Below, in pieces: positions 20,883-33,339 of a DNA stretch of 64,000 nt. The notes beneath the pieces are model-generated. The model ran no database searches. It saw nothing but the letters and a program-made list of their open reading frames with translations, and had not been told where the DNA came from. The DNA is taken from NCBI RefSeq assembly GCF_048773025.1, contig NC_133559.1, positions 10,508,501 to 10,572,500 on the forward strand. The letters run 5' to 3'. The first letter of the stretch is position 1, and the number at the start of each line of letters is the position of its first letter. The DNA comes from Camelus bactrianus (Eukaryota > Chordata > Mammalia > Artiodactyla > Camelidae). The position numbers were made by a program, and so were the translations under genes.

Positions 20883-22530
20883 AATGAATAGACTCATTTA
20901 TTAGCGTCTGTAAAAAAAAGATGTACAACTTGAATAAAAAAGAATAAAACCCCGTAACATGATGCTTCTAAGCATCTGAGGCTTGCTAGTTTCCTTTTTT
21001 GCTTCTAGAGGCAAGAACCATGAGGTTCTAGATCACAAATGTTCTCTCTTACAATGTTCTTTCCATTGTAAGCAAGTCTGAGCTAGACATGAGAAGACAC
21101 AGTAGGATGCTGGTGAAGTTGATCATTTTGTACTCTCTCTTCCACTTACTCTCCATGAACTTCTAGTTCTTGGCAGAATCTGGGGCAGGCTTGAGCCACA
21201 GGACTCTGGGGAGGAGGCTTGGTCTAAGACTCACTCCTCTAAGATCTCCCAAATTTGAATCTTGCATATCCTCTTGCAGCACCTGAACTAGGCATCTTTG
21301 AGAAACTCCAGCAGATAATCGTAACTCTCATTCTGAAAACAGTCCAGGACTGAATAAGATCTCAGACAGAGACCCAGTTTTCACTCTCTCATCCCCACCC
21401 ACCCTCTGGTCCTGGAGACAGCTGTGCTGAGGGCTTGGGGAGAGCACTAGGAAAGAGAGGCAACGCACTGTCAGTGCTGACCATGGGTTCACAGCAGTCA
21501 ATGAGAGATCAGAGTGCCTACAGTTCACTTACATTTTTGAACAATTAACAACATAAGGAGGAAGTGAACTAGGGAGAAAATCTGTCAATATCCATGAGAC
21601 TGACAAGTCCCATTTTCTCCAAAGGATGTTTTTGGGCCATAGAGCAGAGAGAAATTATTAAAGCTTTTTTTCTTCTTTTAAATATAGGTATCTGGTACCT
21701 TTTATACTTTTTAGACAAAGAAATGATACATTTGGGTGGAACTGACAGGACAAAGAAACTTAGGTTTTGAGTGCTTAATTAGTGAAGAATCTAAACAGCA
21801 TTTGGGCCTAAGGGAGTGAATCAAAGAAGTAACAAGATTCAATTTATATCAGCTTCTCAGCCCCAAATTCCCTCTCTCGCATAAAGGGTGTCCTACCTCC
21901 AAATGCAAGAAGTGCATCCTTCATATGAGAGATTTATTTCCTACTTTCAGGGAGACAGAAAGGAGGGTCAGAGTGCCCCTCCTGCATTGACCACTTATTT
22001 CTTAAGTAACTTTAACTCAAAATAATCAATGTGCCACTGTGGCATATTTAGGGGCAGCCTGCTCTGAGCCCCAACACTGGTATGAACCTCCTTAATACTG
22101 TCCACTTAAAAAAAATCATTTCAGAGACATAAGAAATGACCAGATTCGCAGTGAACAGCCTTGTCCTTTGGCTTCCCATAAATAAGCCTGGAGAAGTGAT
22201 TTTTCTTGCAATAGCAGGCCAGGGAAAGTCCCTGTCGGAAGCGCCTTGGTGTTGCTCCTGGACACTTCCCCTACCCTTGAGGAAAGACAAGAGGTCTATT
22301 GTAGGTTACAGACTTGGGACTACAGTCTTACAGAACATTCATTAACAATACCCAGTCTCATAGTGTTTTATACACAGCTATGCATGAGGCTAGAGAGCAA
22401 GTTTCTTACTCTTTTATTTGGTCTGAGTCCAAGTGGCCCAGAGAGTTCAGCAATGAGAGAGATTTAACAGAGATAGGAAGCCCAGGCTTTATAAACTTGA
22501 GATACATCTTCTGAGGGACTTTCTGAGCTC
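20883..22530. other. Intergenic after FCER1A, nothing recognised
   Basis: No gene or clear repeat is seen between the FCER1A poly(A) site and the L1 scrap at 22.5 kb. Confidence 0.45.
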
Positions 22531-22534
22531 TTGT

Positions 22535-22620
22535 TATAATTAAAAAAAAAAGTATAGTTGATGTACAATATTATGTAAGTACAGGTGGTTACAATTTTTA
22601 ATTCCATTTTCATCCTCCCT
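22535..22620 (-). mobile_element. L1 3' end scrap
   Basis: A run of A is followed by gtatagttgatgtacaatattatgtaagt and caggtggttacaat, the reverse L1 3' UTR of cetartiodactyl type. It is very short. Confidence 0.6.
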
Positions 22621-22649
22621 CCCAGCTCGCAAGGGCTATGGAACAGAGC

Positions 22650-22800
22650 ACAAGCCTGGATGTTTGAGTTGTTGTTAACTGTGTGGCTGGGGCAAGTTAC
22701 TTGCCAGGCTGAGATTCCATCTCTTCTTTGTAACAAGTGGGGTTTGGACTAGATGGTCTCTAAGCTCCGTCTGAGCCCAAATATTCTGTCATTCATTATT
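22650..22800 (+). repeat. MIR-class SINE (MIR3-like)
   Basis: gtgtggctggggcaagttacttgcc, then ggggtttggactagatggtctctaagctcc and atattctgtcattc, in MIR order. Confidence 0.6.
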
Positions 22801-23881
22801 TGGGAACCTAGTTCCTCTGTGGTGACTCTCCAGGCACAAAGGCTCAGAACGCATTCCCCAAGAAGCTCCAGTGTGAACTTGTCCTTCCTCCTCCACACAC
22901 TGGCCTCTCGCTCCACGGTGCTCTTCCACGTGTCCAAATTTCAAGTTTGTATCAGATTTATGTCTACAGTTTATTTTGACCTTTTTTCTTCTTGATATTC
23001 ATAATCTGTTCCATAGGGAATGTGGAAAAACACAGGTCTTCAGTATTTTGTGCACCCCCCCAAATACAGTATTTATAAAGGTGTCTTTTTATTTTAATAT
23101 ACACAAAGTCTATTAATGCCAGAGAGGGAGTATGTTTGTTATACAAATGATCAGAATAAAAATAATTTACTCTTGGGACTTCCTGTGTTACCTCCAATCT
23201 CTTACCAAATTGGTCTAGGCCAGCCCACAGAGCAAATTTCAGACTGCTGGTCCAAATTGGCTGCCACAAATTGTCATGAACTTCCAGTAATAATTAGGGA
23301 TTGGTTTTTTGAAAATCAAGTCAATAGCTCTCTACTAGTGGCCAATGGAAGACAAATCTCCTCAGCCACATCAAGAGTGAAAACTCAGACGAGAGGTACA
23401 CCTTGTTGGTATTTTGGGAAACTGATAATTGAAGAGAAGCTCTTTCTGTTTTCTCATCAAATGGGAAATGGAACAACAGGGATATCTTCTTGAGTCCAGA
23501 GACGGGAGCTCCACGTTGAGAATGGCAGAGATACGTGCCAGCTGGAGTCCCTAGAGAACCTTGGAGGGTAGTAGTGTCTTCCTGCCTTAGCCATCTACCC
23601 AGCTCTGGACAGTTACCTACCAAGCCCAAGTCCTTAACTGGCACCTTATCAGTTTCCATGACATTCCCATCACAAAACTTTTACTCTATCAATGTGTCCA
23701 GGATCACTGTATCACTGATGGCACCCACAATCTTCCCCTTCTTGAAAATTGGGATAACATACGCTCACTTTTAGGCTTTCCTGTTATTTGAAATTTTCAA
23801 ATTATCACTGAGAGTGCTCAGCAATGTCACTGCAAGGTAAGGGCACCCAGCTGCAATGACAACGAAATTGCTTCTTGAGAA

Positions 23882-24017
23882 TTTTTTTTCCCTTTATGAG
23901 GGGGAGGTAATTAGGTTTATTTATTAATTTATATTTGAAGGAGGTACTGGGGATTGAACCCAGGACCTCATGCATGCTAAACATGTGCTCTACCCCTTGA
24001 GCTATACTCTCCCTTGT
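23882..24017 (-). mobile_element. Vic-1-type tRNA-derived SINE (camelid)
   Basis: The reverse strand carries a tRNA-like head: ggtactggggattgaacccag is the complement of the B box, and the A-box part is the complement of gctctaccccttgagctata. The A-tail end is toward 23882. Near-identical 10-mers TTCTTGAGAA (23872-23881) and TTCTAGAGAA (24018-24027) flank it as a target duplication. Confidence 0.88.
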
Positions 24018-24299
24018 TTCTAGAGAAATTTTTGAAGACAAAATAATGACTCTTGGGGATTCTGAGAAAAATCCAAAATTTTTAACCAGTTTCCAAGAAA
24101 GTGACACTGTACTGCCACAGACTAAACTGAGCCACAGTAGATATCGTTCAATTAGTAGGATAAAATTATTTTTAAATAAAAATATAGGAATCATTGACGT
24201 TCTGCCTTCATTAGATTATATCAAGGTTGAAAATTTGGGTTCTCCACTGGCCAACCACTGCTCTAGAAATTCTAAAGTGTTGCAGATTGGGATTCCCTA

Positions 24300-24730
24300 G
24301 GAAAGAGATCCTGAAGCAGTGATTTGAAAGCAACAAGTTTATTAGGGAGTGCCCTCAGCACCAACACCCAGGTGGGAGTGAAGGCAGCAGAACTGGGCAG
24401 AGGGGAAGCTGAAGTGTGATGGAGTCACAGCAGAAACCTCAAATCATCCCACAGCCCTGGAGCCGGTGGGGCCTGCCATAATCATCTTAAACTGAGATTA
24501 AGGGTACCCATCTCAATACCCTGAGAAAGGTAAGTCATTGGAAAGCCTGCCCATGGGAAGGGGGTGTGACTTAGGAGGAGGTAGCTCGGTACTAAGGGCA
24601 ATTTCTGAAGCAGCGCTCAACCGAGAGCTGTCAGCCCAGGACATTCCCAGCAGCTGGGGGAATGAATGTGTGGGTCCTGAGCATCCACTAAAGACAATTT
24701 CAAATAGAATAGAGTGCAACACTGGTCATC
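24300..24730 (-). mobile_element. Possible LTR remnant in reverse orientation
   Basis: agatcctgaagcagtgatttgaaagcaacaagtttattaggg resembles the R region of an LTR read backwards. The rest is G-rich without a firm match. Held as tentative. Confidence 0.3.
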
Positions 24731-24778
24731 AGACCTTTACCTAACAGCTTTATCTGGACTAAGCAGCATTACTAGGGA

Positions 24779-24812
24779 AAAAAAAAAAAAAAAGAAAAAA
24801 AAAAAGAAAATT
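24779..24812. repeat. A-rich simple repeat
   Basis: A run of A broken by single G residues. It may be the decayed tail of an unrecognised retroposon. Confidence 0.7.
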
Positions 24813-24814
24813 TT

Positions 24815-26230
24815 CTGGGCTATCCTCGCAGAAGTGAACTATCATTTCTAGAAATCTAGTCACAAAGGCAAAGATATCTTTTATCTCTGATCATATTGCA
24901 CACGTTTCACATGCCAGGGTTTTGTTTTATTTATTTATTTATCTTTTGCAAAGCAAGACACGTTAACTAGACTTAGAGAATTTGTTAATTTCCACTGGCT
25001 TGTCCCATCCTCAGCACCCAGCTAAGTTCTCGACACTCTCACAAGTGATATCTTGCCTCTGCAGGGTCACTCTAAGGGATGAGCTGAATTCTGGAGACTG
25101 CAGGAGCTGGGTTTGAAACTCAAGTTATGTGTGTTCCTCAGTATAGAAAGCCAGAGTGGAAGGGGAGGATGAGGGAGAGAGGATCCTTCTCTGAACAGAG
25201 CATACGCTTTCTCCTTCTGTGATGCTCAGACACGAAATGCTGTTTTTTAACTCAGGTTTTAAGTTGGGAGAATCTAAGAAGAAATTTCTGAAGATTAACC
25301 TCTGAAGGCTTAGGAGTTTACTGGACCATTTTTTCAGTTAAGTCAAGCTTCAGACTTCTGCTCATTAATAAATAATTTCTGAAGTTGTAGTTAAAGTGCT
25401 TAACTTTATAACACTATTTCCAAGATTTAGGTCTACCCTGCAAAAGAAACTATGATTTTGCTTGGCTCCTTCCAACCTCCATCCTCTTTCTCTCCTGTTC
25501 TGGAAGTATGGAAAGCACTGACCTTTCCAGCACGCTTTCCTTTCCAATTGGACTGTTCTCACCTAGGCACCTTGGGACAATGCACGACCCACCTCTGTGT
25601 TCTCAGCAGCTGATGATTTTTTGCTTTGCCATGTGTGCACTCCTCATTCCCAGGAATGGCCAGGTAGGGCAGTTGTAGCCACTTGGAAAGTGTGTACCCA
25701 ACCTTTTGAAGATCCCCCAGGCAGTGATGGGATATTAGCAAGCAGCAAAAACAGATTACAAGAAAGCCTTCAACGTCCACAGGCAAGGACATGCACGTGT
25801 CTCCTCATTTGTTTGTTAAAATTTTGCACAAATTACTCCTGCACCCTCAACAACAATGGAAGTATTTATGAGGTGGTTTCCAAGCCCTTTGTTCAGCAGC
25901 TTTTTAGAACTCTGCTGGATTTTATGTCTTAGTGGAGTTGTATAACCCACTACATTCTCAGGGTGGGTGTAGATGTGTGCATGTGTGTGTGACAGAACAG
26001 GGACATGAGTGACTCAGGCAGGTAAATCCTTCCTCTACATTCTTAGGTGTATGCCAAGTCATTTTCTATCCTCTGAAGGAGGGCACAGAGAATAACGACA
26101 GGCCCGAATGGAAGCCTCCAGTTTTGGCATCCAATTCAATGTAGTCTATTCTTCTTGACCCCATACTTAAAGGCATTATTGAAACAGCATTAAAATTAAT
26201 ACATACTTATGACATGAAAGAAAAAGTCTC
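24815..26230. other. Intergenic, nothing recognised
   Basis: No gene is seen 3' of the OR10J3-like pseudogene. The frames here have no family features. Confidence 0.45.
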
Positions 26231-26234
26231 CCCA

Positions 26235-27175
26235 CTAAGAGGAGAGCGGCTTTTGCCCCACGGCTCTGCACAGAGCATCTCTGACCTCCTTGTTCCGCAG
26301 GCTGTACACAACGGGGTTTAGCAGAGGAGTGATGACAGTGTAGGTCACTGAGATGAGTCTGTCCTGCCCCAGGGAATTCTGGGACTTAGGCTTCAGGTAA
26401 ATGATGGAGGCACAGCCATAGTGGATGATGACCACTGTGAGGTGGGAGGCGCAGGTGGCAAAGGCCTTCTTTCGACCCTTGGCTGAAGTGATCTTAAGGA
26501 TGGTGGAGATGATGAGGACATAGGAGATGAAGACCAGGCCCATGGGTAGAACAAGGACACAAACACTGACAACAAAGTTGATGATCTCACTGAAAGTGGT
26601 GTCTGTGCAGGCCAGCTTCAGCAGCGGTCTCACGTCACAGAAGAAGTGAGAGATGACAAAGACATCACAGAAGGAGAGGCCAAACACAGATGTTACCTGG
26701 ACAATGGCCACACCCAGGCCAGTTCCCAGTGACCCAGATGCCAGCTGGACACAGGCTTCTTTACCCATGATGACAGAATACCGGAGGGGGTTGCAGATGG
26801 CCACATAGCGATCATATCCCATAGCTGTGAGCAGGAAGCAGTTGTTGATACCAAAGGTGAGATAGAAGAAGAGCTGAGTGGCACAGCATGGGATAGAAAT
26901 GGGCTGCTGAGGACTCAGGAGGCGAGAAAGCATACGGGGAATGATGGCCACAGTGTAGCATGTCTCAGAGATGGACAGCATGCTCAGGAAAAAGTAAATG
27001 GGAGTATGGAGGTGACGGTCCAGGCTAATAATAGTCACGATGATGACATTGCCAGAGAGAGTCAGCAGGTATAAAGTTAGAAAGACAACAAAAAAGCCAA
27101 GCCCGTGCTGCCACCCAAAGCTGGAGAAACCTTCAAAGAGGACTCAGTCACAGCAGTGGGGTTGGGCTTTGGCAC
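26235..27175 (-). pseudogene. OR10J3: Olfactory receptor OR10J3-like, probable recent pseudogene
   Basis: This is a single-exon class A GPCR of the olfactory receptor family, in opposite orientation to FCER1A as in human. From residue 12 the frame is open to the stop (TAG at 26235-26237). It reads FEGFSSFGWQHG, then GN in helix 1, LHTPIYFFL, MGYDRYVAICNPLRY at the end of helix 3, KAFATCASHL in helix 6 and PLLNPVVYSLRN in helix 7. Two lesions sit at the 5' end. The expected ATG is GTG (complement of 27173-27175, followed by PKPNPTAVTE). One base is missing near 27142, where VTEFLFEG would be expected, so the N-terminus is out of frame with the rest. The core has no other break that I see. A sequencing error could explain one lesion but hardly both. 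The match to remembered human OR10J3 (VTSVFGLPFCD, FVVSVCVLVLPMGLVF) is close. Confidence 0.85.
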
Positions 27176-27179
27176 CGAG

Positions 27180-28225
27180 GGAGGTCTAGGTTTAAAGGAG
27201 CTGGGCAAAGGAAAGAAAGGCGTGATGAGTTAATCATGAAAGAGAGTAGGCTGGCCCAAGGCCTTCAGTAAAGGGTGTGTCCGTCCTTTGAGCAATGCCT
27301 CAGACATCAAAGATCATCAGTGTTCAGCTGCTGGCCAGTGGCTCAGAGCCATCACCTTTTCCCACCCTCTTCTTTGGAACTACAGAAGTGTTACTCAGGA
27401 CTCTGGGATTCATGGTAGAGACAGATCTGCGAAGGAAAGTCGAGACATATAAAAAGGCAGATTTATGGAAATAATTACCCAGCCATTGACGAGGTGAGTC
27501 CAGGTCAAGGAAGAAGTCCAGCTCTATGGTCCCTTCTCAATACTCTTGATTAAGTCCCCTAAGGATCCAATGAGGAACAGTGACCTAAGTGAAAGACAAA
27601 AGATATCTAAGGCTGACATCCTTTCAACACTGTCAGAATGCACTGTAAATAGCAAATGCCCCACGAAGGTCCTAGAATGACTTCTCCTCCCTGGAACTCT
27701 AGGTCCTAGCCTTCACCTCCCTAAGCCCTGCACTAAAATCTACTGTGATCATGAAAGACTCAAAAAGGGAGCAGTTCTAGATATTCCTTCAGCAAGCCTT
27801 GCACCAAATATCCTCTAAGATCAGGAAAAATGATCTACAAGGCAATGCAGGTACTTAGCTTATTTCCTTAAATTCCAGCCAAAGGTAGGAGAGAGGATGG
27901 AATAAATCTGAGGATACCCCTTCAGGTCCTTTCAAGTAGGGAATGGGTTTTCCCAGTGTCAGAGCAAAGATAAAATTCATTTAATCAGAACCAGATGTTC
28001 TGTTTTTTACTTCAATTTTGCACATTCCAAGTTGTGATGGGGATAGAAATGACCTTACTCCACATGAGCTCAGACTATCCTGGAGTAGATTTAACCTTTC
28101 CCATTAAACCTGTATCTACTCCTGATTACCCACCATGTTTAACCAGTACCTCCATTCAGGAAGCTGAGACTCATTCCCATTATCTCCCTTCCCTTTTCCA
28201 TCCTGAAGAAAGTGCTTCCTGAAAT
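27180..28225. other. Region upstream of the OR10J3-like pseudogene
   Basis: On the minus strand, a pyrimidine tract ending in ttgcccag (complement near 27205-27215) could be the old acceptor for the receptor coding exon. Nothing else is recognised. Confidence 0.35.
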
Positions 28226-28227
28226 TC

Positions 28228-28455
28228 TCTCCACTCTGTCCCCTCCTCTCCATGCTTTCCACCAACACCCAACTCCCAACCACCATCATCATTCTCTGTG
28301 ACGACTGCAATGGTCTCCTAACTAATCTCCCTCATTTCAGTTGGCTTTAGTCCAAGTCTTCTGACATTCTTTTAAAAAAGTCTGCTAATGAAACTCCCCT
28401 GCATAAATTCCTTCAGTAGCCCCTCTAAATTTTAAGCATAATATTTAAACTCATT
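28228..28455 (+). mobile_element. Ancient L2 fragment
   Basis: gactgcaatggtctcctaactaatctccc, gctaatgaaactcccctgc and cttcagtagcccctctaaattttaagcataa match the L2 plus strand in order. Confidence 0.7.
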
Positions 28456-28600
28456 TATAAATGAAATACAGTAATACTCCATAGAGTTGCCATAAGTGTT
28501 AAATGGGTTAATGTCTTTGAAGTCTTTGGCATAGCACTCATAGCACACACAGGAAGCTCTTAACAAACAGTAGTTTTATTAGTACTTATTTCTTTTAATT
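28456..28600 (+). repeat. MIR-like SINE 3' end
   Basis: gttgccataagtgttaaatgggttaatg and catagcactcatagcacacac look like the MIR 3' half. Confidence 0.5.
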
Positions 28601-31070
28601 TTCCACCAATGAACCAGTTTAAATATCTAAGAGAAGAAGGATGGGGTAGAGAGGCTTCAGCCTAGCATTCTAGGATGTGTAAACAAGCCTGTTATTATTC
28701 TATCCTTGATTTTATAAATTTTATCATTTCTCTCCCAATTGCTCATAAGGACTTTTTCGTGCTCTTTGAACATCTTTCTTGAGGTACGTTGACCAGAACC
28801 ATGTACCACTGCACGTACTGTCCCAACACAGGTATGAATTAGGTGGAGTAAGATTTTCAGTTTTGCTTCTAATCCCCTTCTTAAGATGCCCAACATTTTA
28901 CTTCTCCCTTAGGTCACAGTAGCCCACCCAGCTAATATACCCGGGACCCATCTGTAGCGACCTCTAGATTGTGGTCCTGGGTTATAAGCAATTGCTTAGA
29001 ATCCACCACTATAAAATCACAGTTTTCATTATACTTGCACACTTGAATTGAAATTCATCCAGGTTATTTGTTTAATTTAATTCCACTTCCTTGGCCAGAC
29101 AATCTTACTCATGCTGGTAGCCTAGAATATTTCTGTTTCCTTCCTCCTCCAGACCATTAATCAGCTCTAATTGTTAACACCTTAAAAGACTCTATCCCAG
29201 CACCACGATGTGGGAGACTCTAACAGAACAATCAGTAAAGGGGTGCAGAGTGGGATGGAGAAATGAAAAACATTGGCAAGAGCAGGATTACTCATCTAGC
29301 GTGTAGGAAGCAAAGATGAGAGACAAAAAAAGCAGGGAGGGTACAGAAGAACAGAAACCTCAAAATTCAGATAATGTCTTTGATTTTAGACTTTTTACTA
29401 TCCTTTCTTTCTTTAAAATAAATGACCAAAATTTTTCTTAAAACTTTTTTTATTGAGTTATAATAAAATTCTTAAAAAGTAAAATAAAGCCTGCTCCTGA
29501 TTCAGTCATGGATGAATATACTATTTACATTTTTTTTCTCCAGTGAAGAGAACTTATTTATTTCATAGTTACCTGATTTGTTTGTTTCCTGTGACAAATA
29601 AAATTTTGCTTCAAATCCAAGCAAAATCATTTTTCAGTAGTTCAATGTGTTGAGTGGTCCCAAAGTACAAATACTATGTTAGTACTAGGAAAATAAAAAT
29701 GACCCAGAAATGGCCCTTGGCCTCATGGAGCTTAGATTGGAAGTGAAATTCACCAAGCAGCCTGTTTCTCGGGTCTTCTACAGAGCCGTATTTATGCCTG
29801 AGAGTCGCGTCCCCCACACTGGAAATGTGACTGCCTGTGATAATAGATATGGATTTTTTATTAAGTTATAAAATGTTTCCCAGATCTTTATCAATGCCTT
29901 TCCTGTTATTATTTAAAACCCATCATTTAGTTAAGTTTAGGCCATTTTGTAAAAACTTGTTATTTTATTAAATAGTCTACACTTTTTTTTAAATCTGAAG
30001 GTCACTAATGTCTTACTGAGCAGAGCTTAATGGGAATTCCCCCTTCAATGGGAAATCTTTAGGTACCTCTCAGAACACAACACCTAAAAGAACTAAAGAG
30101 AGAACGCCTATCCCACTCTTCCAGTGCCCGAGATTGGAAATGAAGGACAAAGTTACATAAATTTCCTCTAGATTCTCACAGCCCCTCTTCCTGGAAGAAG
30201 CTCCTCTTTGGGTCACAAAGCAGTATCTCTGGCTGGAGGTTGCTTAGTAAGGTACAGATTATCTGTCCCAGACTCCTGGGTCTCTTTCCCCAAAACAGCA
30301 CTGACTACTCCCAAGTGATCAATGGCAGAAAACACAACCCAAACAGTAGGGCACCTGGGGACCTTATTACTCAGGCAGTACATTTCCTAATCTCAAGATT
30401 AACAGGTTTTGGCTATTAAGAGAAATCTCCAGGGAGAAAAGGCTGATTTCAAATTTTGTTGCAGTGGGCCATGGTCTTGCTAAGATACATGTCATGCTTT
30501 CTGTCAATTTCTGTCCATTTCTGTCCATTTCTCTGGCGCCAAAGGAGGGGGGCCTTAGACCTTGTGGAGTGACCCTTCATAAGTGACAGAAGAGAAGCAA
30601 CAAGAGCCAAGCAGAGTTAAGCATGGACCACTCCTGCCAGGTCCATGGAGGGTGGACCTTCAGATATTCTGGCACTTGAAGTCAGATTAAAGTCTCTGGG
30701 CAGAATCACCAGCCCAGTCCTTGAATTTGTTATAAGAACTTTTATAAACTGATCTTTCTCATCTCTTCTTTGCCCACCACATACCCTACATTATTCAGGA
30801 GCCCCTAGCTCAGCTCCACCAGGACCTCAGCCTTGCCACGTCATCTTTCACCTTCTACGCCCATCTTATTATCCATTGTCCACAAAATTGTTAATGAGTG
30901 TGAGGAGCCTAAAATATGTAAAGGTTAACACTCAACTGTCACATATTTTTAATTCTTTAATCATTTTCTTTGCAATGATCTTGTATTTCTAACTCGACTG
31001 TAAACATCTTTAGATAGATGCTCATTTATCTTTGGTTCTCTCAGGGTACCTACAGCCACTACCACTAATA
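28601..31070. other. Intergenic, mostly unrecognised
   Basis: A T-rich scrap at 29440-29485 may be an old L1 end. No gene is recognised in this 2.5 kb. Confidence 0.4.
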
Positions 31071-31079
31071 AAAATAATT

Positions 31080-31300
31080 GCTAATACTTATTATAGGTGC
31101 TTATTACATGCAAAGTACCAAGCTATGCAATACACATATATGAATTACTTTAATCCTAAAAACAGGTAGCATTATTTGTTTTCAGCAAACAGGCACTGGG
31201 ACGTTATATAACTTTCCCAGGACACTGAGCTGATAAATGGAAAACCACAACTTAACCCCCAAAAGTTCAGCTTCCAAAGTCATACTAGCACAATTCCGGA
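31080..31300 (-). repeat. MIR SINE
   Basis: Reverse MIR order: taatacttattataggtgcttattacatgcaaagtacc, gaattactttaatcctaaaaac, then ataactttcccaggacactgagctgataaatgg. Confidence 0.65.
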
Positions 31301-31429
31301 CATGAAATAATTCTCAATAAATATGGGTCAGATTGAATTTCGTTTGAAATTGTGTTCCACAGCAGCACTGCTAGTGATAGCAATCTAAGAAGGCACCTCG
31401 GTTATGGTGAGAAAAGCATTACACTGGTG

Positions 31430-31710
31430 ATTTTTTTAAATCCAGGTTTTAGTTTCCATATCTGCCACTGACTTGATCAGTATTTCGACAGACATTGTTC
31501 TGGGCCTCTATTCATCTACAAGTGATGATACGATACTATGATGAATATGATGATGACAGTAATGGCTAACCAGATCTTGTCTCTCACTCTGCCTCCTTCA
31601 GCATTGTTTTATGTAACCTCACAATAACATGATCAAGTAAATATATGCCTTTAAATACTATTATCCCCAAGGTACAAATGAAGAAACTAAGGCTAACTAA
31701 AAGAACTGCT
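31430..31710. repeat. Two MIR remnants
   Basis: 31430-31550 resembles the plus-strand MIR centre. 31605-31710 resembles the reverse strand (gtaacctcacaataacatg, actattatccccaaggtacaaatgaagaaactaaggc). Confidence 0.5.
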
Positions 31711-32163
31711 ACTCTTCACATCCCTACAAAATTGTAGGAAAGAATCAGTTCTCCTTCATCTCTAGAATGATGGTATAATGACTGTATGATATAGATACAG
31801 TTTCTAAATCAGCAAAGAGTTGAGGGGCCAAGATTCCAGAAAGAAGAGATATGTGGAAATGTTAGCCTGACACCCTCTTCTTTGTAGTCTCCTCAAGAAA
31901 CTATAATTTGTTGTTTGTAGTCTTTGGTCAAAAGATTGAAAAGATGAGCAGAGCATCTTGCAGTCTTCATATACCTACAGACTACGTGAAAGGGTAAAAT
32001 GGAAATAAATTAACCCTCACAAAGACTGAAACCGGCTCAGTTTTGCTTAATATGCTTTTGCCTTTGGTCTAACTACCTGCCAGGAAGTAAAAAAAATCTT
32101 TTCCAGAGGAAGAGAATATAACATAAAGCCTCAATTTATCTTTACATTTTTTTCCATTTAGAA

Positions 32164-32490
32164 CAAAGGTAGGCAAACTACATCCTGCTGGCCTACGAGT
32201 CCACCAGTGTTTTTCGCACAGCCTGCAAACTGTATAATGGTTTTTTAGATCTTTAAATGGTTGAAAACAGTCAAAAGAAAAATACATTTTGTGACATAAA
32301 AATTGTATGAAATTCAAATTTTAGTGACCATAAATAAAGTTTTAAAAAACCATAGCGAAATTCATTCACTGACATATTACCTACGGCTGCTTTCATGCTA
32401 CTATGGCAGAATTTAGTAGTTTCAGTACAGACTCACAATCCATAAATCCTGAATCTATCTGGCTCTGTTCAGGAAAATTTTGAGAACTCC
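32164..32490 (+). mobile_element. MER1-type hAT-Charlie element
   Basis: The order caaaggtaggcaaacta, ttaaatggttgaaaacagtcaaaag, aaattcaaattttagtgaccataaataaagtttt and aggaaaattttgagaactcc follows the MER1B consensus from end to end, with heavy divergence. Confidence 0.75.
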
Positions 32491-32639
32491 TAATACAGAG
32501 TGTCCAGGGTGCAACAATAATGCACCAAACATACCAGGAGAAAACACCAAAAGACTAAAAATCAAGAAGAAAAAAAAGCATTCCATAGAAACAGATCCAT
32601 AAAAAATCACTATTAAAATGATCAGATACAACTTTAGGA

Positions 32640-33257
32640 TAAACAGATTATAGCAGATGCACCTAAGGTGACCTTCAATGAGTCACATCCATGTATAATC
32701 TTCTTGAGTGTGGGCAGAACTGTGACTTGCCTCTACTCAACAGAATAAGGCATAGGTGATGGATGTCACTCCCATGCTTATATTACAGCTATAAAAATCC
32801 ACCTTAGCGAATAGGAGCAAGAGATCTTCCCTTGCTGGCCATGAAGAAGTAAGCTGCCAAGTTTTGGAAGGGCTGGGAAGAAGGCCATGTGGCACGCAAT
32901 GTGGACAACCTCTATGGGAACTGAGAGCAATTGCAGCTGGCAGCTGATAACCTCAGTTCTATAACCACAAGGGACTAATTCTGCCAAGAACCATATGAGC
33001 TTGGAAGAGGATACCATGCTCCAGAAAGGAATACAGCTCAGCTGACACTTTGACTTCAACTTTTTGAGATCCTAAGCAGAGGACTCAACCAAGCCATGCC
33101 AAACACCCAGCCCATGAAAACTGTGAGATAATAAATATGAGCTGTTTTAAGCTATTAAATCTGTGGCAATTTGCTTTACATGAGAAAAAACACAGAGATA
33201 TGCTACATGTGGGAAAAAACTGTGATTTGTTATGAAGCAATGAAAACTAATGCAATT
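32640..33257 (+). mobile_element. MLT1-type LTR (ERVL-MaLR), solo
   Basis: gtgacttgcctctactcaaca, gatcttcccttgctggccatgaag, ccaagaaccatatgagcttggaagagg, aactgtgagataataaatatgagctg and aaactaatgcaa follow the MLT1 order. No internal region is seen. It is an old, pre-placental-radiation class. Confidence 0.8.
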
Positions 33258-33339
33258 TTTATTGTGTTGAAGAAAACAGATGACAAATTGTGGAGCCACA
33301 ACAGAGAGTTGGGAAAAAAATTTAAGTGAAAAATACAAT

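Noticed and set aside
26235-27038. 267-codon reading of the OR10J3-like gene starting at 27038
   Set aside because: The first codon there is GTG inside helix 1. The receptor frame clearly continues upstream to the frameshift near 27142.
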